A DNA stretch of 22,631 bases, taken from NCBI GenBank assembly GCA_023394655.1, contig JAEXAG010000159.1, positions 1 to 22,631 of the forward strand. Reading direction: 5' to 3'. Shown here piece by piece: positions 1 to 9,725 of the stretch; position 1 is the first letter of the stretch, and the number at the start of each line of letters is the position of its first letter. The DNA is from Pseudomonadota bacterium. GTDB taxonomy: Bacteria; Pseudomonadota; Gammaproteobacteria; Xanthomonadales; Xanthomonadaceae. The notes beneath the pieces are model-generated. The model searched no databases. It was given only the letters and a program-made list of their open reading frames with translations, and was not told the origin of the DNA. Position numbers and translations under genes: made by a program.

Positions 1-589
1 GCATCGGGATGTCCGGGCGGGTGGTGGCATCCGGTGCCGGGGACAGATCGTCGGTATTGGTCTCGCCCGGCACCTTGAACACGGTGATGGTCAGCGATTC
101 CGGCACTTCCGGCTTGCTGGTGAACCATTCGGCATCCGCCCAGCTCTGCAGCACGGACTTGGCATTGGCGTTGCCGCCATCGGCCTTGGCCTTGACGTCG
201 TGGAAGGCATCGAACATCAGCAGGGTGTGCTTGAGCGCATTGGCGGCGGTCTCGCCGACTTCCGCATCGTCCAGCAGCTCGATCAGGGGATGGATGTTGT
301 AGCCGCCGAGCATGGTGCCCAAGAGCTCCACCGCGCGGCGGCGCGACAACAGCGGGGTGGACTCCTTGCCGAAGGCGACCGCGGCAAGGTAGCTGGCCTT
401 GACCTTGGCGGCATCGTCCACGCCGGCCGGCACGCGCTGCGCCAGCAGTTCGACGAGGTATTCGCCCTCGCCTTCCGGCGGATTCTTGATCAGTTCGATG
501 ACTTCGGCGGTCTGCTGCGGGGTGAGAGGAAGCGGCGGGATGCCGAGCGCTTCGCGTTCGGCCACGTGTTGGCGGTAACTGGCAAGCAT
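1..589 (-). CDS. acnB: Aconitate hydratase B, N-terminal part (partial, runs off the left edge)
   Basis: Bifunctional aconitase B / 2-methylisocitrate dehydratase, a cytoplasmic [4Fe-4S] TCA-cycle enzyme. Only the first 196 codons are in the window. Translation from the ATG at 589 gives MLASYRQHVAEREALGIPPL and continues with ELIKNPPEGE and LLSRRRAVELLGTMLGGYN, the typical AcnB N-terminal HEAT-like domain (about residues 1-160). The swivel domain then begins with the conserved stretch TVFKVPGETNTDDLSPAPDA near the edge. The [4Fe-4S] cysteines lie outside. AAGGAG sits about 7 bases before the ATG, which fixes the start. The gene begins only 34 bases after the stop of the vapC-like gene on the same strand, and I see no convincing promoter in that gap, so it may be co-transcribed with vapBC or use a promoter inside vapC. 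Confidence 0.95.
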   Translation of the reverse strand, partial: MLASYRQHVAEREALGIPPLPLTPQQTAEVIELIKNPPEGEGEYLVELLAQRVPAGVDDAAKVKASYLAAVAFGKESTPLLSRRRAVELLGTMLGGYNIHPLIELLDDAEVGETAANALKHTLLMFDAFHDVKAKADGGNANAKSVLQSWADAEWFTSKPEVPESLTITVFKVPGETNTDDLSPAPDATTRPDIPM

Positions 590-623
590 GGTGTTCTCCT
601 TGGACATGCAGGTGTTGCGGGTA

Positions 624-1034
624 TCAGGGGCTTGCGGGACTGATCACTTTCAGCCCCTTGAAGTAATCGCGGTAAAAAGTGGTGTCGCGGGTGATCAGGC
701 CATCGCACTGCAGCAGTGCGTGCGCGCCGACGAGGAAATCCGGCACCGCGCGTGGGCCGCGATCATTCGGGCCGCGCTGCCGCCAGCGGCGCTGCATTTC
801 GCCGGCACGCAGGGCGGACTTGGCCTCCAACGGGCTGTAGCGGATGCCGATTTCCTCCAGCACCGCCAGCGCCTGCGAGCCATCGCGCAAGGCGCTGCAG
901 ACCTCCGCCAGCGCCACGTCGCAGATCACCACCGGCCCCGTCGCCAGGCTGCGGCGCAGGCAGGCTTCCGCGGCATCGGCCCCCGGGCCGTCGGCCAGGA
1001 GATCGATGAGGACGGCGGCATCGATCGCGATCAT
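624..1034 (-). CDS. vapC: PIN-domain toxin, VapC family
   Basis: Predicted Mg-dependent endoribonuclease toxin of a type II toxin-antitoxin pair, 136 residues, the usual VapC size. The PIN-domain acidic residues are visible: Asp5 in MIAIDAAVLIDLL, a Glu in the segment ALAEVCSAL, the Asp of PDFLVGAHA and the Asp of LITRDTTFY. The start codon overlaps the stop of the AbrB-type antitoxin gene by 4 bases (ATGA), which indicates translational coupling. RNA targets of VapC proteins include initiator tRNA or the sarcin-ricin loop in some members; the target here cannot be read from sequence. No truncation is seen. The VapC family call is strong; toxicity is inferred from the family and the pairing. 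Confidence 0.88.
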   Translation of the reverse strand: MIAIDAAVLIDLLADGPGADAAEACLRRSLATGPVVICDVALAEVCSALRDGSQALAVLEEIGIRYSPLEAKSALRAGEMQRRWRQRGPNDRGPRAVPDFLVGAHALLQCDGLITRDTTFYRDYFKGLKVISPASP

Positions 1035-1273
1035 GCGGCGCCGTCGGCCTCGTCGCGGCCGCGCACGGTGCGCATCGCGTCGTCCGTGCTCTCGAAGCCG
1101 TCCAGACGGAAACGGCCACGCACCTTGGAAACCGCGTCTTCCACGTTCTTGCGCAGGATGATCCGCCCGCCTTCAAGCTCCACCTTGAGCACGCTGCCCT
1201 TGGTCAGGCCCAGCGCATCGCGCACCGGCTTGGGCAGGGTGATCTGGCCGCGTTCGGCGACGGTGGCTTCCAT
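1031..1273 (-). CDS. vapB: AbrB/SpoVT-type antitoxin, VapB family
   Basis: Antitoxin and probable autorepressor paired with the PIN toxin. Using the ATG at 1273 it is 80 residues, MEATVAERGQITLPKPVRDA onward. The N-terminal swapped-hairpin AbrB/MazE fold is evident (about residues 1-45: ERGQITLPK, LGLTKGSVLKVELEGGRI), followed by a C-terminal tail of about 35 residues that would wrap the toxin. The frame is open further upstream, with possible ATGs at 1300 and 1351. I chose 1273 because CGGAG lies 7 bases before it, and because the upstream ATGs fall at or before the predicted -10 box and operator and so would not be on the main transcript. Confidence 0.85.
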   Translation of the reverse strand: MEATVAERGQITLPKPVRDALGLTKGSVLKVELEGGRIILRKNVEDAVSKVRGRFRLDGFESTDDAMRTVRGRDEADGAA

Positions 1274-1288
1274 GGGCAGGCTCCGAAA

Positions 1289-1321
1289 GTATGCATTCAT
1301 TATACATACCTGAACAGGCAT
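1289..1321. promoter_or_regulatory. Predicted VapB(C) operator: two overlapping inverted repeats
   Basis: Plus-strand arms GTATGCAT (1289-1296) and ATACATAC (1302-1309) form an inverted repeat with 7 of 8 pairs around a 5-base centre, directly over the TATAAT box. A second one, ATACCTG (1306-1312) / CAGGCAT (1315-1321), has 6 of 7 pairs and lies in the -35/-10 spacer. Paired palindromes over the promoter are typical of autoregulated toxin-antitoxin operons; protein binding here is inferred. Confidence 0.5.
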
Positions 1322-1327
1322 ACCCAA
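1299..1327 (-). promoter_or_regulatory. Predicted sigma-70 promoter of vapBC
   Basis: Reading the minus strand, TTGGGT (1327-1322) and a perfect TATAAT (1304-1299) are separated by 17 bases. The expected start near 1292 gives a short leader of about 18 bases with CGGAG at 1285-1281 before the ATG at 1273. The -35 matches consensus only in its first three bases. Confidence 0.6.
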
Positions 1328-1433
1328 GCTCGACGAGGGTCGAAATCGCAACGCTCGGTTCCGCCCGCCAACACCCCGGCGTCACGTGCGGCGCGGATAA
1401 TGAATGGGTTGCCCGAATCCCGAGGAGAGTGTC

Positions 1434-4190
<2,757 letters not shown>

Positions 4191-4198
4191 CGGCCCGA

Positions 4199-4228
4199 GG
4201 GTCCGGGCGCATCCCGCGCCCGGCACCC
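4199..4228 (+). other. Strong GC-rich hairpin just after acnA
   Basis: CCGGGCGC (4203-4210) pairs perfectly with GCGCCCGG (4216-4223) around ATCCC, and outer GGGT/ACCC extends the stem past one bulged C. No T-tract follows, so it is not a canonical intrinsic terminator; it may be a transcript 3'-end stabiliser or a partial terminator between acnA and fadD. The rest of the 168-base acnA-fadD gap shows nothing I can name. Confidence 0.4.
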
Positions 4229-4358
4229 CGGAGCGGCAGCGCGCGTGCTGCATCGCACCACGTTCCGTCCTTGCCCCGGGGCGCGTGTGCGTGATCCAAT
4301 CGGAGACGATGCTGCCTCGTATGGCGGCGCACGACCGACGAAAACAAAGGGGAAACCG

Positions 4359-6044
4359 ATGACTCACGCTGAACGTCCTTGGCTGGCCAATTACCCGAAG
4401 GGCGTTCCCGCCACGATCGACCCGGATTCCTACAGCTCCATCAATGCGGTGGTCGGGCGCGCGATCGAGCGCTTCCGCGGCAAGCCCGCCTTCCACAGCA
4501 TGGGCAAGGAAATCAGCTACGACGAGCTGGATCGCATGGCCGACCAGTTCGCTTCCTTCCTGCTCAACGACCTCAAGCTGGGCAAGGGCGATCGCGTGGC
4601 GATCATGATGCCCAACTGCCTGCAACAGCCGATCGCCACCTTCGGCGTGCTCCGTGCCGGCCTCACCGTGGTCAACGTCAACCCGCTCTACACCGCGCGC
4701 GAGCTGCGCCACCAGTTGATCGACTCCGGCACCGCGGCCATCGTCGTGATCGACAACTTCGGCCACACGCTGGCGGAAATCATCAAGGACACGCCGGTCC
4801 GCCACGTGGTCACCACCGGCCTCGGCGACATGTTGGGCGGCCTCAAGGGCATGCTGGTCAACTTCGTCGTCAAGAACGTCAAGAAGATGGTGCCGGCCTA
4901 CCACATCGATGGCGCCATCCGCTTCCGCGACGCGCTCTCCCGTGGCGCCTCGAAGCCGGCCCCCAAGGTGGAAGTCAACGGCAACGATCTGGCCTTCCTG
5001 CAGTACACCGGCGGCACCACCGGCGTCGCCAAGGGGGCGATGCTGACCCATCGCAACCTGATCGCCAACATGCTGCAGGCACGTGCGTGGATCGCCGACA
5101 ACGCGAAGGATGGCGAGGAAACCATCATCACCGCACTGCCGCTGTACCACATCTTCGCCTTGTTGGCGAACGGCCTGGTGTTCATGGAGCTCGGCGCGAA
5201 GAACGTGCTGATCACCAACCCGCGCGACATGCCGGGCTTCGTCAAGGAACTGAAGAACCATCGCTTCACCGCGATGACCGGCGTCAACACCCTGTTCAAC
5301 GGCCTGCTCAACACCCCGGGTTTCTCCGATCTGGATTTTTCCTCGCTCAAGCTCACCCTGGGCGGCGGCATGGCGGTGCAGCGCAGCGTCGCGGAGCGCT
5401 GGAAGAAGACCACCGGCCGCACGCTGGCCGAGGCCTACGGCCTGACCGAAACCTCCCCGGCGGTCTGCATCAACCCGCTGGACCTGCCCGAATACAACGG
5501 CTCGATCGGCCTGCCGATCCCCTCCACCGATGTCTGCATCAAGGACGAAGACGGCAACATCCTGCCGCTTGACGGCCAGGCGATCGGCGAGCTTTGCGTC
5601 AAGGGCCCGCAGGTGATGCGTGGCTACTGGCAGCGCGACGACGAAACCGCCAAGGTGATGGATGCGGATGGCTGGCTGCACACCGGCGACATGGCGCGGA
5701 TCGAGCCGAACGGTTACGTCTACATCGTCGATCGCAAGAAGGACATGATCCTGGTCTCCGGCTTCAACGTGTATCCGAATGAAGTCGAGGACGTGCTGGC
5801 ATCGATGCCGGGCATCGCCGAAGTGGCCGCCGTCGGCGTGCCGGACGAGCACTCGGGCGAAACCGTGAAGGTGGTGATCGTCAAGAAGGACCCCTCGCTG
5901 ACCGCCGAGCAGGTCAAGGCCTACGCCAAGGAACACCTCACCGGCTACAAGCGCCCGCACCTGGTGGAGTTCCGCGACGAGCTTCCGAAGACCAACGTCG
6001 GCAAGATCCTGCGCCGCGAACTGCGCGACGAAGCGAAGGCCTGA
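4359..6044 (+). CDS. fadD: Long-chain fatty-acid--CoA ligase, FadD/RpfB type
   Basis: ATP-dependent activation of long-chain fatty acids to acyl-CoA for beta-oxidation; in Xanthomonas the orthologue RpfB acts on DSF-family signals and free fatty acids. 561 residues, the same length as E. coli FadD. Adenylate-forming motifs are all present: the P-loop-like YTGGTTGVAKGAMLTHRN from residue 216, EAYGLTETSP from 358, GWLHTGD at 438-444, DRKKDMILVSGFNVYPNEVE from 458, and the C-terminal catalytic Lys549 in TNVGKILRREL. The start (MTHAERPWLANYPKGVPA) is chosen because AAAGGGG lies 6 bases before the ATG at 4359 and the N-terminus resembles RpfB; the frame is open back to 4245. It is co-oriented with acnA and ends at a bidirectional terminator. 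Whether it serves DSF turnover here is doubtful because rpfF is not adjacent. Confidence 0.95.
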   Translation: MTHAERPWLANYPKGVPATIDPDSYSSINAVVGRAIERFRGKPAFHSMGKEISYDELDRMADQFASFLLNDLKLGKGDRVAIMMPNCLQQPIATFGVLRAGLTVVNVNPLYTARELRHQLIDSGTAAIVVIDNFGHTLAEIIKDTPVRHVVTTGLGDMLGGLKGMLVNFVVKNVKKMVPAYHIDGAIRFRDALSRGASKPAPKVEVNGNDLAFLQYTGGTTGVAKGAMLTHRNLIANMLQARAWIADNAKDGEETIITALPLYHIFALLANGLVFMELGAKNVLITNPRDMPGFVKELKNHRFTAMTGVNTLFNGLLNTPGFSDLDFSSLKLTLGGGMAVQRSVAERWKKTTGRTLAEAYGLTETSPAVCINPLDLPEYNGSIGLPIPSTDVCIKDEDGNILPLDGQAIGELCVKGPQVMRGYWQRDDETAKVMDADGWLHTGDMARIEPNGYVYIVDRKKDMILVSGFNVYPNEVEDVLASMPGIAEVAAVGVPDEHSGETVKVVIVKKDPSLTAEQVKAYAKEHLTGYKRPHLVEFRDELPKTNVGKILRRELRDEAKA

Positions 6045-6060
6045 GCCCTCGCCGCGAACG

Positions 6061-6087
6061 AAAAACCCGCCTTGTGGCGGGTTTTTT
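6061..6087. terminator. Bidirectional intrinsic terminator between fadD and lysS
   Basis: The stem CCCGCC (6066-6071) / GGCGGG (6076-6081) encloses TTGT and is flanked by AAAAA on the left and TTTTTT on the right, so it has a U-tract in both directions. It lies 22 bases after the fadD stop and about 57 bases beyond the lysS stop on the opposite strand. Confidence 0.92.
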
Positions 6088-6143
6088 CATCTTGCGACCC
6101 GGGAAAGATCCCGAAGCCTTCAGCAGGCCAGGATGCCCCGGAA

Positions 6144-7667
6144 TCAATCGTCGGCGCGCGGCCGCATGTAAGGGAACAGCAGCACGTCGCGGATCGAGGC
6201 GCGGTCGGTCAGCAGCATCACCAGCCGGTCGATGCCGACCCCGAGGCCGCCAGTCGGCGGCAGGCCCACTTCGAGGGCTCGGATGTAATCGGCGTCGTAG
6301 TGCATGGCCTCGTCGTCGCCGGCGTCCTTGGCTTCGACCTGGGCCTGGAAACGCGCGGCCTGATCCTCGGCATCGTTGAGTTCGGAGAAGCCGTTGGCGA
6401 TTTCCTTGCCGCCGATGAACAGCTCGAAGCGATCGGTGATGCCCGGTTCGGCGTCGGACTCGCGCGCCAGCGGCGAGACCTCCACCGGATAATGGGTGAT
6501 GAAGGTGGGCTGGACGAGGTCGCCCTCGACCGTCTTCTCGAAGATTTCCAGCAGCAGCTTGCCCCAGCCCTGCCCCGGCTTCACGGGAATGCCAAGACGC
6601 GTGCAATGGGCCGCCAGCGCATCGCGGTCGCGGCAATGGGCCTCGGAAATCTCCGGATTGGCTTCGCGCACTGCCTCGTCCATCTTCCAGCGCCGGAACG
6701 GCTGGCCGAGATCGATGGAGCGGCCTTCCCATTGCACTTCGGTGCGGCCGACGGCTTCCGATGCCGCGTGGCGGATCAGGCTTTCGGTCAGGTCCATCAC
6801 TTCGGTGTACGAGACATAAGCCTCGTACAACTCGAGCATGGTGAACTCCGGATTGTGCCGGGTGCTGACGCCTTCGTTGCGGAAGTTGCGGTTGATCTCG
6901 TACACGCGCTCGAAACCGCCGACCACGAGGCGCTTCAAGTACAGCTCCGGCGCCACGCGCAGGAACAGATCCAGGTCCAGCGCGTTGTGGTGGGTGGTGA
7001 ACGGGCGCGCGGTGGCACCGCCGGCGATGTAATGCATCATCGGCGTTTCCACTTCCAGGAAGCGCCGCTCGTCCAGCCAGCGGCGAATCGCGGTGATGAT
7101 GCGCGAGCGCGCGACGAACACTTCGCGGGCGTCCTCGCTGACGATGAGATCGACATAGCGCTGGCGATAGCGCTGCTCGACATCGGCCAGGCCATGCCAT
7201 TTGTCCGGCAGCGGGCGCAGCGATTTGGTCAGGAGACGCAAGGCATCCACCTTGACCGAGAGCTCGCCGGTGCGGGTGCGCATCAGCGTGCCTTCGGCGG
7301 CGATGATGTCGCCCACGTCCCAGCCCTTGAACGCGGCGTAGGCATCGCCCAGCACCGTGGTCTGCAGGAACAGCTGGATGTCGCCGCTGCCGTCGCGGAG
7401 CTTGGCGAATGCCGCCTTGCCCATGATGCGCTTGGCCATCATGCGCCCGGCCAACCGCACGCGGCGGCCGTCGGCTTCCAGTGCCTCGCCGGTCCAGGTT
7501 TCCGCATCGGCGTACTCGGCCTGCAGATCGCCGGCCAGTGCGCTGCGGCGGAAATCGTTGGGGAAGGCGATGCCCTGTCCGCGCAACGCGGCCAGTTTCC
7601 CGCGTCGCTCGGCGATCAGGCTGTTCTCGTCTTGGGCGGGCGGGGTTTCGTTGTTCGCGTTCATCAT
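6144..7667 (-). CDS. lysS: Lysine--tRNA ligase, class II
   Basis: Charges tRNA-Lys with lysine in the cytoplasm. 507 residues (E. coli LysS is 505). It has the N-terminal OB-fold anticodon-binding domain (about residues 70-155) and a class II catalytic domain with motif 2 at 258-280 (EINRNFRNEGVSTRHNPEF) and motif 3 at 473-487 (GGLGVGIDRLVMLLT). Two consecutive ATGs at 7667 and 7664 are equivalent start candidates; neither has a strong Shine-Dalgarno sequence. It follows prfB by 67 bases on the same strand, the same prfB-lysS pairing as in E. coli. A strong hairpin lies in that gap. In Xanthomonas the lysS-prfB pair borders the rpf cluster. Confidence 0.97.
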   Translation of the reverse strand: MMNANNETPPAQDENSLIAERRGKLAALRGQGIAFPNDFRRSALAGDLQAEYADAETWTGEALEADGRRVRLAGRMMAKRIMGKAAFAKLRDGSGDIQLFLQTTVLGDAYAAFKGWDVGDIIAAEGTLMRTRTGELSVKVDALRLLTKSLRPLPDKWHGLADVEQRYRQRYVDLIVSEDAREVFVARSRIITAIRRWLDERRFLEVETPMMHYIAGGATARPFTTHHNALDLDLFLRVAPELYLKRLVVGGFERVYEINRNFRNEGVSTRHNPEFTMLELYEAYVSYTEVMDLTESLIRHAASEAVGRTEVQWEGRSIDLGQPFRRWKMDEAVREANPEISEAHCRDRDALAAHCTRLGIPVKPGQGWGKLLLEIFEKTVEGDLVQPTFITHYPVEVSPLARESDAEPGITDRFELFIGGKEIANGFSELNDAEDQAARFQAQVEAKDAGDDEAMHYDADYIRALEVGLPPTGGLGVGIDRLVMLLTDRASIRDVLLFPYMRPRADD

Positions 7668-7706
7668 CGGCTTGCCGCGGGCGGCATCATCGGTACAGTT
7701 CGGGAA

Positions 7707-7729
7707 GGCGGCCCGGCAAGCGGGCCGCC
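7707..7729 (-). other. Perfect 9-bp hairpin in the prfB-lysS spacer
   Basis: Arms GGCGGCCCG (7707-7715) and CGGGCCGCC (7721-7729) pair perfectly around a 5-base loop. No U-tract follows on the minus strand, so it is probably not a complete terminator; it may tune read-through or mRNA stability between prfB and lysS. Confidence 0.5.
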
Positions 7730-7734
7730 GCGTG

Positions 7735-8863
7735 TCAGGCCATGTCGGCGCGTTTGGCGCCCGCGTCCAGGCCGGACTTCAGGCTGGCCTCGATGAACTC
7801 GTCGAGATCGCCATCGAGCACGTTCTGGGTATCGCTGCGCTCCACGCCGGTGCGCAGGTCCTTGATGCGGCTCTGGTCGAGCACGTAGTTGCGGATCTGG
7901 TTGCCCCAGCCGATGTCGGACTTGCCGGCTTCCACCGCATCGCGCTCGGCGTTGCGCTTCTGCATCTCGAATTCGTAGAGCTTGGCGGCCAGCATCTTCA
8001 TCGCGGTGTCGCGGTTCTGGTGCTGGCTGCGGCCGTTCTGGCAGGCCACGACAATGCCGGTCGGCACATGGGTGATGCGCACCGCGGATTCGGTCTTGTT
8101 GACGTGCTGGCCACCCGCGCCCGACGAACGATAGACGTCGGTCCTGAGGTCGGCCGGATTGATCTGGATATCGATGTTGTCATCGACTTCCGGCGAGACG
8201 AAGACGCTGGTGAAGCTGGTGTGGCGGCGGTTGTCGGAATCGAAGGGCGACTTGCGCACCAGTCGATGCACGCCGGTCTCGGTCTTCAGCCAGCCGTAGG
8301 CGAAATCGCCCTCGACGCGGAACGTGGCCGACTTGATGCCGGCGACGTCGCCGCCCGAGGCTTCCATCAGCTCCACCTTCCAGCCGCGATCCTCGGCCCA
8401 GCGCAGGTACATGCGCAGCAGCATCTCGGCCCAGTCCTGCGCCTCGGTGCCGCCGGCACCGGCCTGGATGTCGACGAAGGCGTTCGCGCCATCCATCTTG
8501 CCGGAGAACATGCGCTGGAATTCGAGCTGCTCGACCTCCTTCTCGAAGCGGTCGACATCCGCCACCACGGCCAGCGCGGTGTCCTCGTCGCTTTCCATTT
8601 CGGCCAGTTCAAGCAGCTCGCCGGCGCCGGTGAGGCCTTCGGTCAGCTTGCGGATGCCGTTGACGTTGCGATCCAGCGAGGCGCGTTCGCGCCCCAGCGA
8701 CTGCGCGCGCTCGGGATCGTTCCAGACATCGGGATTTTCCAGCTCCCGCTCGACTTCCTCCAGGCGCTCGCGCTTGGCATCGTAGTCAAAGAAACCCCCG
8801 GAGCGCATCGAGACGGCCCACCAGGCCATCGATGCGTGCTCGGACGGGATTGAGCTCGATCAT
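7735..8863 (-). CDS. prfB: Peptide chain release factor 2, with +1 programmed frameshift
   Basis: RF2 reads UAA and UGA stop codons and triggers peptide release on the ribosome. The zero frame starts with ATG at 8863 and encodes 25 codons (MIELNPVRARIDGLVGRLDA, then LRGFL) before an in-frame TGA at 8788-8786. Skipping the T at 8788 continues as DYDAKRERLEEVERELENPD, so the full product is 25 + 350 = 375 residues, as in other RF2 proteins. The GGQ peptidyl-hydrolysis motif is at 250-252 (GAGGQHVNKTESAVRITH), and the SPF recognition motif is present in RKSPFDSDNRRHTSF. Annotation of the downstream frame alone would give a wrong N-terminus (start at 8829). The ribosome-binding site is weak. It is co-oriented with lysS downstream. 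Confidence 0.97.
8785..8800 (-). promoter_or_regulatory. prfB programmed +1 frameshift site
   Basis: On the minus strand the bases read CGGGGGTTTCTTTGAC. The slippery CTT codon (8791-8789) is followed by the in-frame TGA (8788-8786), and the internal Shine-Dalgarno-like GGGGG (8799-8795) lies 3 bases before CTT. It is nearly identical to the E. coli site and acts as RF2 autoregulation: when RF2 is scarce, slow termination at UGA favours slipping into +1. Confidence 0.95.
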
Positions 8864-8896
8864 GTTGCGTTCCACATTGCGTGAAGTTGACCGCCG

Positions 8897-8902
8897 ATTG
8901 TA
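8897..8902 (-). promoter_or_regulatory. Possible -10 box upstream of prfB
   Basis: TACAAT on the minus strand, 33 bases before the prfB start, fits a -10 hexamer in one of the few AT-rich spots of the gap. I find no matching -35 at 16-18 bases, so this is weak. Confidence 0.3.
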
Positions 8903-8952
8903 ACGAATGGCGTGTCGGAACGCGTGGCGCATGGCCGCAGGATGCAACGATG

Positions 8953-8969
8953 CCCGCGACCGGCGCGGG
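8953..8969. other. Small hairpin after lolA
   Basis: CCCGCG (8953-8958) and CGCGGG (8964-8969) flank ACCGG. It lies 30 bases beyond the lolA stop and before prfB. No U-tract follows, so at most it is a weak or Rho-assisted terminator of the ftsK-lolA transcript. Confidence 0.3.
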
Positions 8970-8998
8970 TATCGACGGGCGTTCCGGCAGCGGGACGG

Positions 8999-9619
8999 TT
9001 ACCGGCCGATCACGTCCACGCCGCGCGGCGGGGTGAAGCGGAACGTGGAAGCCGGCAGGCGGCCGTTGCGGTTCCAGGTGCCGAAGTTCATCTCGGTGCG
9101 CTGGCCGAGCGCATCGGTGATGACGATCCGCGCCAGGCCGCGCTGGTTGAACCCGAGCCGGGCCTTCTCGAAGCTGGCGCCGGCCTGCTGCCTGGGGGTC
9201 AGGGCCAGCCATTCCATGCCGTCGCGACTGCCCTCCTCGGCCACGTTGAAATCGCGGTCGAGGCGGGCGCGGTCCACCAAGGCGGCCAGCGGGCTGGATT
9301 CTTCCTCGGCCCCCTGCGGGCGGCGGCTGACCTGCTGCAGGTCCGGCTCGTAGATCCAGACGGTCTTGCCGTCGGCCACGATGGTCTGCTGGTACGGGCG
9401 CACGTACTGCCATCGGAACAGGTTGGGTGCCGACATCGACACCTTGCCCGCCGAGGATTCCTTCAGCGTGCCTTTCTGGTCGAAGACCTGCTGGGTGAAG
9501 CCGCCATCAAGCGTCCTCAGGCCGTTGGTGAAGGCGTCCAACTGCGCACGGGCCTGGGCGAAGGCGCCGTCACTGGCGATGGCGAGGCCGGCGGCGAGAA
9601 GCGTCAGGCGAATTTTCAT
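8999..9619 (-). CDS. lolA: Outer-membrane lipoprotein carrier protein LolA
   Basis: Periplasmic chaperone that takes lipoproteins released by LolCDE and carries them to LolB at the outer membrane. From the ATG at 9619 it is 206 residues, the normal size. A Sec signal peptide is clear: MKIRLTLLAAGLAIASDGAF with likely cleavage after Ala21 (GAFA-QA). The mature part has typical LolA features: a start rich in FTQQVFDQKG, then GKVSMSAPNLFRWQYVRPYQ and IYEPDLQQV. GGAG lies about 9 bases upstream of the ATG; the frame is open further upstream without a signal peptide, so 9619 is preferred. It follows ftsK by 106 bases, the usual ftsK-lolA order in gammaproteobacteria. Confidence 0.93.
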   Translation of the reverse strand: MKIRLTLLAAGLAIASDGAFAQARAQLDAFTNGLRTLDGGFTQQVFDQKGTLKESSAGKVSMSAPNLFRWQYVRPYQQTIVADGKTVWIYEPDLQQVSRRPQGAEEESSPLAALVDRARLDRDFNVAEEGSRDGMEWLALTPRQQAGASFEKARLGFNQRGLARIVITDALGQRTEMNFGTWNRNGRLPASTFRFTPPRGVDVIGR

Positions 9620-9725
9620 GGCGATGACTCCGCAGGTGTCTGTACTGGCATCGAGTCTGCCGCGAGCAAGATGAATGGGGGCGTGAAAACGGTCAGAACG
9701 CGCCCTTCCATTCAGCCACCGGCGA

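Noticed and set aside
1274..1351. An upstream start for the vapB-like gene (ATG at 1351 or 1300)
   Set aside because: These starts lie upstream of, or at, the predicted -10 box, and the extra residues lie outside the AbrB fold; the ATG at 1273 has a proper ribosome-binding site.
6072..7796. A 574-codon plus-strand frame opposite lysS
   Set aside because: It begins at the fadD/lysS terminator and covers the coding strand complement of lysS; composition and lack of motifs mark it as a shadow.
8788..8829. Starting prfB at the ATG at 8829 in the downstream frame
   Set aside because: That N-terminus (MAWWAVSMRSGGFF) is not RF2-like; the zero-frame start at 8863 plus the +1 slip gives the conserved N-terminus.
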